DNA of 9,154 nucleotides from Campylobacteraceae bacterium (GTDB lineage Bacteria > Campylobacterota > Campylobacteria > Campylobacterales > Sulfurospirillaceae). Location: positions 1-9,154 of the forward strand of contig JALUMJ010000107.1 in the NCBI GenBank assembly GCA_027040375.1. The letters are read 5' to 3'. Every line of letters starts with the position of its first letter. Positions within the stretch are counted from its first letter, which is position 1. Made by a program: the position numbers and the translations under genes. Shown one piece after another: positions 1 through 7,462 of the stretch. The notes under the pieces were generated by a model. That model was not told the origin of the DNA and did no database searches. It was given only the letters and a program-made list of their open reading frames with translations.

Positions 1-1
1 A

Positions 2-577
2 ACAAATGATATGCTAGAACATGCGGATATCGCTTTGCTTGTTTTAGATGCTAGCGAGCCTTTTAAAGAACTCGATGAAAGAATTGCAAATCTTGCCGAT
101 AAAAATCATCTTGGCGTTATCTTGGTGCTGAACAAATGGGACAAAAGACTAAACGGCTATAAAGAAAGCATAGATGACATAAGAGATAGATTTAAGTTTT
201 TAGCTTTTGCTCCAATCGTCACAGTTTCTGCCTTGTCAAAACAAAGAGTTTACAAGATAAAAGACTTGATTTTGAGTGTTTATGAAAATTATGCAAGAAG
301 AATACCAACTTCAAAATTAAATGAATTGATAAAATTTGCAACAGTAAGGCACCAATTGCCAGCTGACAAAACGAAAAGAATCAAGATATATTTTGCAACA
401 CAATATGACACTAAACCTCCAAAGATTGCCCTTGTCATGAACAGACCTAAAGCACTCCATTTTAGTTATAAAAGATACCTTTTAAATAAACTAAGAGAGG
501 CTTTTGAACTTGAGGGAACTCCAGTTCTCATGTACCCAAGAGCCAAGGGCGAAAAAGATGAAAGTCAAGATGCCTAA
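2..577 (+). CDS. der: GTPase Der (EngA), C-terminal part, 5' end outside window
   Basis: Der is an essential tandem-domain GTPase that helps assemble the 50S ribosomal subunit in the cytoplasm. The reading frame is open to the left edge, so the first GTPase domain and the start of the second lie outside; the first visible codons read TNDMLEHAD, and the ATG at 11 is internal. The visible part has the end of the second G domain: the G4 motif NKWD within LVLNKWDKRL and the G5-type SA in TVSALSKQ. The last ~90 residues form the C-terminal KH-like domain (RIPTSKLNELI..., KIYFATQYDTKPPKIALVMNRP, YKRYLLNKLREAFELEGTPV), which is diagnostic of Der. A short charged tail (AKGEKDESQDA) ends the protein. 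The stop codon overlaps the start of aroK, which suggests coupled translation. Identification is firm; only completeness is missing. Confidence 0.95.
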   Translation, partial: TNDMLEHADIALLVLDASEPFKELDERIANLADKNHLGVILVLNKWDKRLNGYKESIDDIRDRFKFLAFAPIVTVSALSKQRVYKIKDLILSVYENYARRIPTSKLNELIKFATVRHQLPADKTKRIKIYFATQYDTKPPKIALVMNRPKALHFSYKRYLLNKLREAFELEGTPVLMYPRAKGEKDESQDA

Positions 578-1076
578 AAACATAGTTCTCATTGGTTTTA
601 TGGGTGTTGGAAAAGGAACTATAGCAAGAGAATTAAGCGCCAAAAGTGGATTATATGCTGTTGATTGTGATGATTTGATAGAGAGTTTGGAAAATAGAAG
701 CATAAAAAAGATATTTGAAAAATCAGGCGAGGAATACTTTAGAAAATTAGAGAAAAAAACTGCAATTTGGCTAGAGAAAAATGTAAAAAACTCCATAATC
801 TCAACTGGTGGTGGATTTTATAAAGTAAAAAATCTGAATAAAATAGGCACAGTTGTATATCTTCAATCCAGTTTCGACGCTATATTTGAACGAATTTTAC
901 ACCATCCAAATGTTAAAAGAAAACTCGAAAAAAGACCACTTTTAAAAGACTTGAAAAAAGCACAATCTATTTTCAATGACAGAGTAAAATCATATGAAAA
1001 ATGTGCAGATATAGTGATAAATGTCGAAAATAAAGCTCCAAAAGATATAGCAAAAGAGATATTAAAACACTTTTAG
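558..1076 (+). CDS. aroK: Shikimate kinase
   Basis: This enzyme phosphorylates the 3-hydroxyl of shikimate with ATP in the cytoplasmic pathway to chorismate and the aromatic amino acids. With the start at 558 the protein has 172 residues, normal for the family (~165-175). Visible motifs are the P-loop GFMGVGKGT (13-21), the shikimate-binding acidic pair in VDCDD (35-39), the FRKLE arginine (R62), the GGG shikimate-binding loop (84-86), the LID arginine in KRPLL (R126), and a C-terminal RVKSYEKCADIVINVE adenine-binding region. The P-loop has Gly where most shikimate kinases have Ser or Thr after the Lys. ATGs at 504, 558 and 570 are in frame. 504 would add an unlikely 18-residue extension lying inside der. 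558 has an AAGGG 8 bases upstream, while 570 (168 residues) has a weaker site. The gene overlaps der by 8 or 20 bases. Confidence 0.94.
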   Translation: MKVKMPKNIVLIGFMGVGKGTIARELSAKSGLYAVDCDDLIESLENRSIKKIFEKSGEEYFRKLEKKTAIWLEKNVKNSIISTGGGFYKVKNLNKIGTVVYLQSSFDAIFERILHHPNVKRKLEKRPLLKDLKKAQSIFNDRVKSYEKCADIVINVENKAPKDIAKEILKHF

Positions 1077-1077
1077 A

Positions 1078-1083
1078 TATAAT
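1078..1083 (+). promoter_or_regulatory. Possible -10 element upstream of trpS
   Basis: An exact TATAAT lies one base after the aroK stop codon. It would start transcription near 1090, giving a leader of about 19 bases that contains the AGGA Shine-Dalgarno (1099-1102) of trpS. No -35-like hexamer is seen at the usual distance (1055-1060 reads AGAGAT), though Campylobacterota promoters often lack a clear -35. In such AT-rich DNA a chance match is quite possible. If real, it would give trpS-serS-pflB transcription independent of der-aroK. Confidence 0.35.
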
Positions 1084-1108
1084 CTTCTAAAAATCAATAG
1101 GAATTTTA

Positions 1109-2074
1109 ATGAGAGTTTTAACTGGCATTCAACCCTCTGGTGCCTTGCATATCGGAAATTATTTTGGTGCAATAAAGCAGATGAAAGATTTACAAAATAG
1201 TAGTGACCTTTTTATATTTATAGCAAATTATCATGCACTTACTTCTTCGAAAGACGGCAGTGATTTGCAATCAAACACGCTTGACGCAGCTATCAATTTT
1301 CTTTCCCTTGGGATTGACCCAAACAAAAGCACTTTTTGGCTTCAATCTGATGTTAAAGAGGTTTTAGAATTGTACTGGATTTTATCTACTCAGACTCCCA
1401 TGGGACTTTTAGAGAGAGCTCACAGCTATAAAGATAAAGTTGCAAAAGGGATTCCTGCTAACCATGCCCTCTTCTCTTATCCTGTTTTGATGGCAGCAGA
1501 TATCTTGCTTTATGACTCGCAAATCGTACCAGTTGGAAAAGACCAAATCCAACATGTAGAGATAACAAGGGATATCGCTATAAAATTTAACAACAAATAT
1601 GGCGATATACTAACTATACCAGAATTTAAAGTGGATGAAATAGTCGCCACTGTCCCTGGAACTGATGGTGCTAAGATGAGTAAAAGTTATGGAAATACCA
1701 TAGATATCTTTTGTAGCGAAAAACAACTAAAAAAGACAACTGGTAAAATCGTGACTGACTCGACACCACTAGAAGAGCCAAAAGATTATGAAACTTGCAA
1801 TGTTTTTGCTTTGGCAAAACTCTTTTTAGATAGTGATCAAATACAAGATTTAGAACAAAGATATAAAAAAGGTGGCGAAGGTTATGGACATTTTAAAATG
1901 TATCTAAAAGAGTTGATTTGGGATTATTTTAAAGATGCGAGAGAAAAAAGAGAGTATTATCTAGCTCACACGGATAAAGTAAGAGAGATACTCAATATTG
2001 GTGCCGATAAAGCTAGAACTATAGCAAAAGCAAAGATGGAAATCATAAGAGAAAAAGTTGGGGTATTGGGTTAA
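1109..2074 (+). CDS. trpS: Tryptophanyl-tRNA synthetase
   Basis: This class I aminoacyl-tRNA synthetase charges tRNA-Trp with tryptophan in the cytoplasm. The 321-residue protein is close to the usual bacterial length (~330). It has the N-terminal [17 protein letters not shown] with the HIGN form of the HIGH motif (14-17), the substrate-pocket segment MAADILLYD (128-136), QDQ/H-type contacts in [16 protein letters not shown], and the KMSKS loop as AKMSKSYGN (KMSKS 189-193). The start is supported by AGGA at 1099-1102, six bases before the ATG, and by the conserved N-terminus. It follows aroK after 32 bases and precedes serS by 2 bases, so it is probably cotranscribed with both. Nothing suggests a paralog or a truncation. 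Confidence 0.98.
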   Translation: MRVLTGIQPSGALHIGNYFGAIKQMKDLQNSSDLFIFIANYHALTSSKDGSDLQSNTLDAAINFLSLGIDPNKSTFWLQSDVKEVLELYWILSTQTPMGLLERAHSYKDKVAKGIPANHALFSYPVLMAADILLYDSQIVPVGKDQIQHVEITRDIAIKFNNKYGDILTIPEFKVDEIVATVPGTDGAKMSKSYGNTIDIFCSEKQLKKTTGKIVTDSTPLEEPKDYETCNVFALAKLFLDSDQIQDLEQRYKKGGEGYGHFKMYLKELIWDYFKDAREKREYYLAHTDKVREILNIGADKARTIAKAKMEIIREKVGVLG

Positions 2075-2076
2075 AA

Positions 2077-3315
2077 ATGTTAGATATAAAATTGATACAA
2101 AACGAATTTGATAGTGTATGTGAAAAATTAAGAAAGAAAAAAGTAAGTGAAGAAACTATAGAAAATCTTCGTCTTATTTCGCTAGAATTAAAAGCACAAA
2201 GAGCTATACTAGAACCTCTTCAAGCTGAACAAAATGCAAGTAGTAAGCTTTTTGGAGTTTGGGCAAAAGAGGGGAAAGATATAAACGAGCTAAAAGCAAA
2301 ACTAAGTGCAAATAAAGAAAAAATTTCAACTGTTAGCAAACAAGTAAAAGAACTTGAAGAAAAACTCTCAAATCTTGCTCTTAGCGTACCTAATCTACCT
2401 GATGATGATGTTCCCTCAGGCAAAGATGAAAATGACAATATAGAGATCAAAAAAGTACTTACTCCTCCTATTTTCGATTTTACTCCAAAGGAGCATTGGG
2501 AGATATCTGAAAATCAAATCGACTTTGAAAGAGGTGTAAAACTCTCCAAAAGTAGGTTTTCTGTACTAAAAAATAAAGCTGCAAAATTAGAGAGAGCTTT
2601 GATAAACTACATGTTAGATTTTAATGCAAAAAGAGGTTTTAACGAAGTTTGTGTGCCTTATATCGTAAACCGAGAAACGCTCACAGGAACTGGTCAATTA
2701 CCAAAATTTGAAGATGACTTGTTTAAGATAGAGGGTGAAGATCTTTTTCTTATCCCAACTGCAGAAGTGCCAGTTACCAATCTTTTTCGAGATGAGATAA
2801 TCTTGGAGAATGAGCTTCCAATCATGATGACTTCATATACTGCTTGTTTTAGAAAAGAAGCAGGAAGTGCGGGACGAGACACGCGAGGCATGATACGACA
2901 ACATCAATTTGACAAAGTAGAACTTGTTTGTATCACAAAACCAAGTGAGAGCGAGAAGATATTCGATAAGATGGTAGAGTGTGCGAGCGACCTTTTAAGC
3001 TCACTCGGACTTGCTCACAGGCATTTGATGCTTTGCGGTGGGGACTTGGGATTTGGTGCGGCAAAAACTATAGATTTGGAAGTTTGGTTTCCAGGACAAA
3101 ACAGATACAGAGAGATAAGCTCCATATCAAATACAAGAGATTTTCAAGCAAGACGGGCAAAGATAAGATATAAAGATGGAAAGAAAAACAAACTAGTAAA
3201 TACACTAAATGGCTCCTCTTTGGCAGTTGGTAGAACTATGATCGCTATCATGGAAAACTACCAAAAAGCCGATGGAAGTTTTGATGTTCCTGAAGTTTTA
3301 AAAAGCTACATGTAA
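2077..3315 (+). CDS. serS: Seryl-tRNA synthetase
   Basis: This class II synthetase charges tRNA-Ser (and tRNA-Sec where present) with serine. The 412 residues are slightly fewer than in E. coli (430). Residues ~1-110 are an alpha-helical, Lys/Glu-rich coiled-coil arm that grips the long variable arm of tRNA-Ser. The catalytic core carries PTAEVPVTN (227-235), the motif 2 block [20 protein letters not shown] (256-275) followed by HQFDKVE, and the motif 3 block [19 protein letters not shown] (378-396). NGSSLAVGR replaces the more common NGSGLAVGR, a conservative change outside the invariant Arg. The ATG lies two bases after the trpS stop, with no strong Shine-Dalgarno, which suggests translation coupled to trpS. 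The product assignment is secure. Confidence 0.98.
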   Translation: MLDIKLIQNEFDSVCEKLRKKKVSEETIENLRLISLELKAQRAILEPLQAEQNASSKLFGVWAKEGKDINELKAKLSANKEKISTVSKQVKELEEKLSNLALSVPNLPDDDVPSGKDENDNIEIKKVLTPPIFDFTPKEHWEISENQIDFERGVKLSKSRFSVLKNKAAKLERALINYMLDFNAKRGFNEVCVPYIVNRETLTGTGQLPKFEDDLFKIEGEDLFLIPTAEVPVTNLFRDEIILENELPIMMTSYTACFRKEAGSAGRDTRGMIRQHQFDKVELVCITKPSESEKIFDKMVECASDLLSSLGLAHRHLMLCGGDLGFGAAKTIDLEVWFPGQNRYREISSISNTRDFQARRAKIRYKDGKKNKLVNTLNGSSLAVGRTMIAIMENYQKADGSFDVPEVLKSYM

Positions 3316-3324
3316 AGGGAGAAT

Positions 3325-5664
3325 ATGGCTGAAGAATCACCAGATGACTTATCACAAGAGATTGTAATTCTTGGATCAGAAAATAATGATGAAGAAGAAG
3401 CACAAGAAGCTATTGATAGGGAAATTGAAGATAATGATGCCAAGATAAAAGAAAAGAAAAAGAAAAAACTACTCATCATTGTAATTGCTGTGATTTCTCT
3501 TCTTTTGATAATACTCGTCATAGTTGTCATAGTTGTCAAGATGAAAAATGTAGAAAAACCAAAGCAAATAGATACAAAAAAGATAGTTCAAAAATTAATC
3601 AAAAAAGAAAATGTTAGCCCTTTTTCAACCTCAAAAATTGATAAAATGATTCAAAAAGCAAATCTGCTATACGAACAAGGTGAAAAACCAAAAGCTCTAA
3701 AGATTTATGAAAAAATAGCTACATATAACGAAGCGCTTTCGTCTTACAATATCGGTGTTGCGAAGATGAAAGAAAAGGATTATGCACAAGCTATAGTCTC
3801 TTTTAAAAAAGCTATAGGAAATAGGGAGCAAAAATGCATAAGCTCTATAAATGCTGCTGTTAGTGCACTGCATTTGAACAAAAGTGCGTTATTTAAATAT
3901 TATATAGATTTAGCATACGCATATCTTCCTGATGATGCAAACTTGCCTCTATATTCATATGAAATGAGTTTGATAAACTATTATAAACAATTTTATTATG
4001 AAGCCCTCTCCTCACTTGAGCATCCAAATGATAAATCCAATGTTGACAAACAAAGGTATATATCTTCAAAAATTCTTGCTTATATTGGCAATAATGCCAG
4101 TGCAATCGATGCTCTTTTAAAAATCAATCAAAACTATACATATTTTCCACTTGGGCTTCTTTATGCAAAGATTGGAGATTTTGCAATAGCAAAGAAATAC
4201 CTAGAAAAAGCATTGTCATTTACAAATAATCCACTGAAAATAAAAATGGCTCTTGCACTAGTTGAAAATAAATTAGGAAATCTAACAACTAGCGCAAATA
4301 TATTGGATGAAGTTTATAGTCAAAATAAAAAAGTGGCTCTATCTACTTACCCGATAAAAGCTGTGTTAAAGTATTCACTATTTGATGTAAACATAGCACA
4401 AAAAGAGTTTCAAAAAAACTTATACTTTAATGATAAAAATACCTTTGGTTTGATTTTTTATTTTGCACCTTACAAAATTTTTAATGCAACACAAAGCATA
4501 GAGTATATAAGAAAAGGTGGTATGAATCTGTTTTTAGACAAACTAGCTCCTGCGCTTAATTATCTAAAAGCCAGCTCTTCTATATCAAAGGTAAATTCTT
4601 CAATCGCAAAAGGAATAAAAAAAGCTCTAGCTAATCATGTATTTCAAGCTAATAAAATCTTTAAAAGCCTTTTAGGTGATTACCCTTCTCATTCTATATT
4701 GCATTATGATTTAGGCTTATCATACGCACAAATGGGAAATTACGCAAAGGCATATGAGCATTTTTCCAAAAGCTATCATCTTGATAATACAAATTATTTA
4801 GCTGGAGTTTTTTCTATATACTGTGCAAAACTAATCAAAAGAGATATTGTGAAGCTAAGTGAAGATGTAAAATCAAGCATAGCCATGGATAAAAATATGC
4901 CTGATACAAACTTATACATGTCAATGATAAACTTAAGCGAAAACAATCAATTTTCACTCTCAAGGTGGATTGAAGCAGATAAAAAAGACAATCCTTTAAA
5001 CTTGGTATTTGATGTTATCATCGCACAAAAAATTTCAAATGAAAAATACTTTAGAAAAAAATCTACTCAACTTCAAGCCATGTTGCCAAAAGATTTGATG
5101 AGCAATATCATATATTTTAATATGAAATATGGAAATGAAAATATAAAAGAATATGCCAAAAATATACAATTGCAATTTAAGGACAAAAAACTTGATTTTA
5201 GTAGTTTTTATTATGGAGCCAAGATTGCAAGAGTGCAATATGTAAAATTACTGCAAATTTCTGGTCTAATATATCACGAAAGAGATAGACTAAAAGCCAG
5301 ACTTCCACTAGAAAAAGACGACCCTATAGCTCTCACGCATACTCTTGCTTACCTAGATATCTTTTCAAACAACTTTGAAGAATCATATGTTCTTTACAAC
5401 AAACTTATAGATGATTTTAAGCAAAATGATACTACAACAATCTTTCTAGCCGCAGTTGCTGCCATAGGCGCAAAACACACCGCAAATGCTATAGCCTTAT
5501 TGGAGCTCTCCAAGATAATCGATAAAACAAATGATGAGAGCAGATATGCCCTAGGGTTACTTTACCAAGAAGTCAAAAATTTTAAAGGCGCTATCATACA
5601 ATATAAAAAGATGAAAGACAAAAATTTCAAATCTAAATATTTTAGTTTTAAGATAGAAAAATAA
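3325..5664 (+). CDS. pflB: Membrane-anchored TPR protein, probable flagellar motor scaffold PflB
   Basis: The 779-residue protein has three parts: an acidic N-terminal tail (~1-40, rich in Glu/Asp), a basic stretch KEKKKKK (42-48) followed by a single transmembrane helix of Ile/Leu/Val (49-71), and a large helical domain with degenerate TPR repeats. The clearest TPR pairs are near residues 110-165 (YEQGEKPKALKIYEKI, YAQAIVSFKKAIGN), 275-300, 457-488 (LHYDLGLSYAQMGNYAKAYE) and 705-765. Lysines before the helix predict N-in topology with the TPR part in the periplasm. In C. jejuni the gene after serS (Cj0390) is PflB, a TPR protein of similar size and layout that helps place the stator complexes of the flagellar motor. 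Homology is inferred from context and architecture, as no sequence comparison could be run. A strong AAAGGGAG lies directly upstream of the ATG. The alternative is a generic TPR membrane protein. Confidence 0.78.
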   Translation: MAEESPDDLSQEIVILGSENNDEEEAQEAIDREIEDNDAKIKEKKKKKLLIIVIAVISLLLIILVIVVIVVKMKNVEKPKQIDTKKIVQKLIKKENVSPFSTSKIDKMIQKANLLYEQGEKPKALKIYEKIATYNEALSSYNIGVAKMKEKDYAQAIVSFKKAIGNREQKCISSINAAVSALHLNKSALFKYYIDLAYAYLPDDANLPLYSYEMSLINYYKQFYYEALSSLEHPNDKSNVDKQRYISSKILAYIGNNASAIDALLKINQNYTYFPLGLLYAKIGDFAIAKKYLEKALSFTNNPLKIKMALALVENKLGNLTTSANILDEVYSQNKKVALSTYPIKAVLKYSLFDVNIAQKEFQKNLYFNDKNTFGLIFYFAPYKIFNATQSIEYIRKGGMNLFLDKLAPALNYLKASSSISKVNSSIAKGIKKALANHVFQANKIFKSLLGDYPSHSILHYDLGLSYAQMGNYAKAYEHFSKSYHLDNTNYLAGVFSIYCAKLIKRDIVKLSEDVKSSIAMDKNMPDTNLYMSMINLSENNQFSLSRWIEADKKDNPLNLVFDVIIAQKISNEKYFRKKSTQLQAMLPKDLMSNIIYFNMKYGNENIKEYAKNIQLQFKDKKLDFSSFYYGAKIARVQYVKLLQISGLIYHERDRLKARLPLEKDDPIALTHTLAYLDIFSNNFEESYVLYNKLIDDFKQNDTTTIFLAAVAAIGAKHTANAIALLELSKIIDKTNDESRYALGLLYQEVKNFKGAIIQYKKMKDKNFKSKYFSFKIEK
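3517..3537 (+). repeat. In-frame 9-bp tandem repeat inside the pflB transmembrane helix
   Basis: GTCATAGTT occurs twice in tandem, followed by GTC, so about 2.3 copies of a 9-bp unit. It is in frame and encodes Val-Ile-Val repeated (residues 65-71), the end of the membrane helix. Gain or loss of a unit would lengthen or shorten the helix by three residues without a frameshift. It may be only codon repetition in a Val/Ile-rich helix. Confidence 0.6.
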
Positions 5665-5669
5665 AGATT

Positions 5670-5704
5670 CTACATGTAAGCCTTGGCAGCTCACATGTAG
5701 TTTT
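5670..5704. terminator. Bidirectional intrinsic terminator between pflB and leuA
   Basis: A perfect 8-bp stem, CTACATGT (5670-5677) with ACATGTAG (5693-5700), is extended after one mismatch by AGC/GCT (5679-5681 with 5689-5691), closing a 7-base loop. On the + strand it is followed by TTTT (5701-5704). On the - strand it is followed by AATCTTTATTTTT. It starts 5 bases after the pflB stop and 7 bases after the leuA stop, and fills the convergent gap. The U tracts are imperfect, so efficiency is uncertain, but position and symmetry support a shared terminator. Confidence 0.8.
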
Positions 5705-5707
5705 ATG

Positions 5708-7258
5708 CTAAATTAATTTTTTATTTATATCTCTTAATCCTTCTTTCATGGAAATATAACTATTTAAGGCTCCTATATACGCTTTAGCGGTAGCTAACAT
5801 AGTATCTACACTCAGTCCGTGTCCCATGATAGCAGGCTTGCTTTCATCAAAAACAACTTTTACAACGACTCTTGCGAGTGCATCTTTGCCTTGAGTAACA
5901 GAGTCAACTTTATATTCTTTTAATTTTCCGCTTTCTCCACAAACTCTGTCGATCACTTTAAATATAGCATCCATCGTGCCATTTCCGATTGCTGCGTCTG
6001 TGACATTTTTTCCTTCAACATCAATGGTAACTGCGGCACTTGGAACTCCTCCTGGATTACAATCTGAGAGTTGAAGTGTCACTAATTTATAAACTTCTTT
6101 TACTTTTGTAATTTGAGCTGAAACCAATGCTCTTATGTCGTCATCAAATATCTCTTTTTTGGCATCTGCTAAAATTTTAAATCTAGCAAATAGAGTTTTA
6201 AGCTCATCATCATTAATGCTAAAGCCAAGATTTTTTAGTTTCTCGCTAAATGCATGCTTACCAGAATGTTTTCCCATAACCAAAGAATTTTTATCCAAAC
6301 CGATATCTTTGGCACTCATAATCTCATAAGTTTGAGCATTTTTCAAGATTCCATCTTGATGAATTCCACTCTCATGAGCAAAGGCATTTTTACCAACTAT
6401 CGCTTTATTTGGTTGTGGCTCGATTCCTGTAATCGTCGAAACAAGTCGGCTAGATGCGTAAATCTCTTTTATATTTATATTTGTGTTATAGTCTTTAAAG
6501 ATATCTTTTCTAGTCTTTAAAATCATGGCCACCTCTTCAAGTGCGGCATTTCCAGCTCTCTCTCCTAAGCCATTTATTGTACATTCTATTTGCCTAGCTC
6601 CATTTTGAATACAAGCGATAGAACTAGCAGTTGCAAGTCCTAAGTCATTGTGACAATGCACTGAAAGTATAGCTCGCTCGCCCACGCTCTCGTGCAATGT
6701 TTTGATGATTGTCCCCATCTCGCTTGGCATTCTATAACCCACGGTATCTGGGATATTTAGAGTGCTTGCTCCTGCATTTATAACCGCATCTAAAATCTCT
6801 TTTAAAAACCCTATGTCACTTCTACCTGCATCTTCACAACTAAATTCTACATCATCGCAAAATGTTTTTGCATAAGTTACAGCATCTATCGCCTTTTTTA
6901 TCACTTGTTCTGGTGTCATTTTTAATTTATATTCCATGTGTATCGGACTTGTGGCTATAAAAGTATGAATTCTTCTTCTGTTTGCTTTAGCTATTGCATC
7001 TCCTGCTGCTTTTATATCACCATCTAATGCACGAGATAAAGAGCAAATTGTGGAGTTTTTCACAGCGTCACTAATCTTTGCAATAGCATCAGCATCACCA
7101 GGACTTGCAGCCGCAAAACCAGCTTCTATAACATCAACTCCAAGTTTTTCTAATTGCAACGCTATCTGTATCTTTTCTCCTGTATTCATGGAAGCTCCAG
7201 GACTTTGCTCGCCATCTCTTAGCGTTGTATCGAATATTATTATATTATTATTGTTCAT
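5708..7258 (-). CDS. leuA: 2-Isopropylmalate synthase
   Basis: LeuA condenses acetyl-CoA with 2-oxoisovalerate to 2-isopropylmalate, the committed step of leucine synthesis, in the cytoplasm. The 516-residue protein matches the long bacterial type. The TIM-barrel catalytic domain shows [13 protein letters not shown] (D10 metal ligand, R14 catalytic), the metal-binding SVHCHNDLG (H201 and H203), [13 protein letters not shown] (231-242) and a flexible subdomain with [11 protein letters not shown] and GKHSGKHAF. The C-terminal part from about residue 390 is the leucine-binding regulatory domain ([34 protein letters not shown]), so feedback inhibition by leucine is expected. The ATG at 7258 has AAGGA at 7266-7270, seven bases upstream. 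The gene has its own promoter and a leader ORF with clustered leucine codons in the 181-bp upstream gap. No leuB, leuC or leuD is adjacent. TAG is the stop. Confidence 0.97.
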   Translation of the reverse strand: MNNNNIIIFDTTLRDGEQSPGASMNTGEKIQIALQLEKLGVDVIEAGFAAASPGDADAIAKISDAVKNSTICSLSRALDGDIKAAGDAIAKANRRRIHTFIATSPIHMEYKLKMTPEQVIKKAIDAVTYAKTFCDDVEFSCEDAGRSDIGFLKEILDAVINAGASTLNIPDTVGYRMPSEMGTIIKTLHESVGERAILSVHCHNDLGLATASSIACIQNGARQIECTINGLGERAGNAALEEVAMILKTRKDIFKDYNTNINIKEIYASSRLVSTITGIEPQPNKAIVGKNAFAHESGIHQDGILKNAQTYEIMSAKDIGLDKNSLVMGKHSGKHAFSEKLKNLGFSINDDELKTLFARFKILADAKKEIFDDDIRALVSAQITKVKEVYKLVTLQLSDCNPGGVPSAAVTIDVEGKNVTDAAIGNGTMDAIFKVIDRVCGESGKLKEYKVDSVTQGKDALARVVVKVVFDESKPAIMGHGLSVDTMLATAKAYIGALNSYISMKEGLRDINKKLI

Positions 7259-7433
7259 TTTGTTTTCCTTAGTATATTTATATGTTTTTTATCTGTTATG
7301 AAAAGTATTTTTTATGAGAGAAAAAGTAGATTTTGCAGGAGAGCGTTTTTGATTTCTATTTTAGGTAAAAATTTGATAGATTTGGCTATGCCAATATTGA
7401 CACTATTCATCACGACTCCTTTATGATTTTGAT
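7259..7433 (-). promoter_or_regulatory. leuA leader region (5' untranslated region with regulatory ORF)
   Basis: The gap between pssA and leuA holds a promoter, a 32-codon ORF, and about 53 bases of very AT-rich RNA between the ORF stop and the leuA start. A small perfect hairpin, TTGGC/GCCAA with a 3-base loop (7382-7394), lies near the start of the ORF. It has no adjacent U run, so it is not a convincing terminator. No GC-rich hairpin with a U tract occurs between the ORF and leuA. The leuA Shine-Dalgarno AGGAAAA (7263-7269) could pair weakly with UUUUUCU (7319-7325) inside the leucine codons. Regulation is inferred, not shown. Confidence 0.55.
7312..7410 (-). CDS. Putative leucine leader peptide upstream of leuA
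   Basis: This 32-codon ORF runs from an ATG at 7410 to a TAA at 7312. It has an almost perfect Shine-Dalgarno, AAAGGAG (7416-7422), five bases before the ATG, stronger than that of most genes in the window. A promoter sits just upstream. The C-terminal end reads NALLQNLLFLS: codons 24, 25, 28, 29 and 31 are leucine (CTC, CTG, CTA, CTT, CTC), so five of the last nine codons, none of them TTA or TTG. The ORF precedes leuA on the same strand by 53 bases. In enteric bacteria, leader peptides with clustered leucine codons sense charged tRNA-Leu and control the leu operon; that role is inferred here. The peptide has no recognisable domain and is probably functional only through its translation. The alternative is a chance ORF or a small hydrophobic protein. 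Confidence 0.68.
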   Translation of the reverse strand: MNSVNIGIAKSIKFLPKIEIKNALLQNLLFLS

Positions 7434-7462
7434 ATTATACTAACTTTTTCGATATTTTGCAA
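7434..7462 (-). promoter_or_regulatory. Sigma70-type promoter for the leuA leader
   Basis: On the - strand, TTGCAA (7462-7457) and an exact TATAAT (7439-7434) are separated by 17 bases, the optimal spacing. The -35 matches TTGACA at four of six positions and lies inside the 3' end of pssA; the -10 begins one base past the first base of the pssA stop codon. Transcription would begin near 7427 and give about 17 untranslated bases before the leader ORF, including its Shine-Dalgarno. This makes leuA a separate transcription unit from ftsH-psd-pssA. Confidence 0.72.

Noticed and set aside
504..557. Upstream ATG at 504 as the aroK start
   Set aside because: It would overlap der by 74 bases and add residues that match no shikimate kinase N-terminus; the ATG at 558 has a Shine-Dalgarno and gives the family length.
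491..796. 101-codon - strand ORF across the der/aroK junction
   Set aside because: Phe/Ser-rich composition typical of antisense reading of Lys/Glu-rich genes; it is covered by two well-identified genes.
6254..6520. 88-codon + strand ORF antisense to leuA
   Set aside because: It lies wholly inside the conserved leuA coding region on the opposite strand, with no start signals or recognisable product.
7050..7301. 83-codon + strand ORF spanning the leuA start and leader
   Set aside because: Most of it is the antisense shadow of the conserved LeuA N-terminus; the hydrophobic end comes from AT-rich leader DNA, and no ribosome site is seen.
7382..7394. TTGGC/GCCAA hairpin in the leuA leader as an intrinsic terminator
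   Set aside because: The stem has only 5 bp, and the nearest U run is about ten bases further downstream, inside the leader ORF; it is too weak and badly placed to be a terminator.
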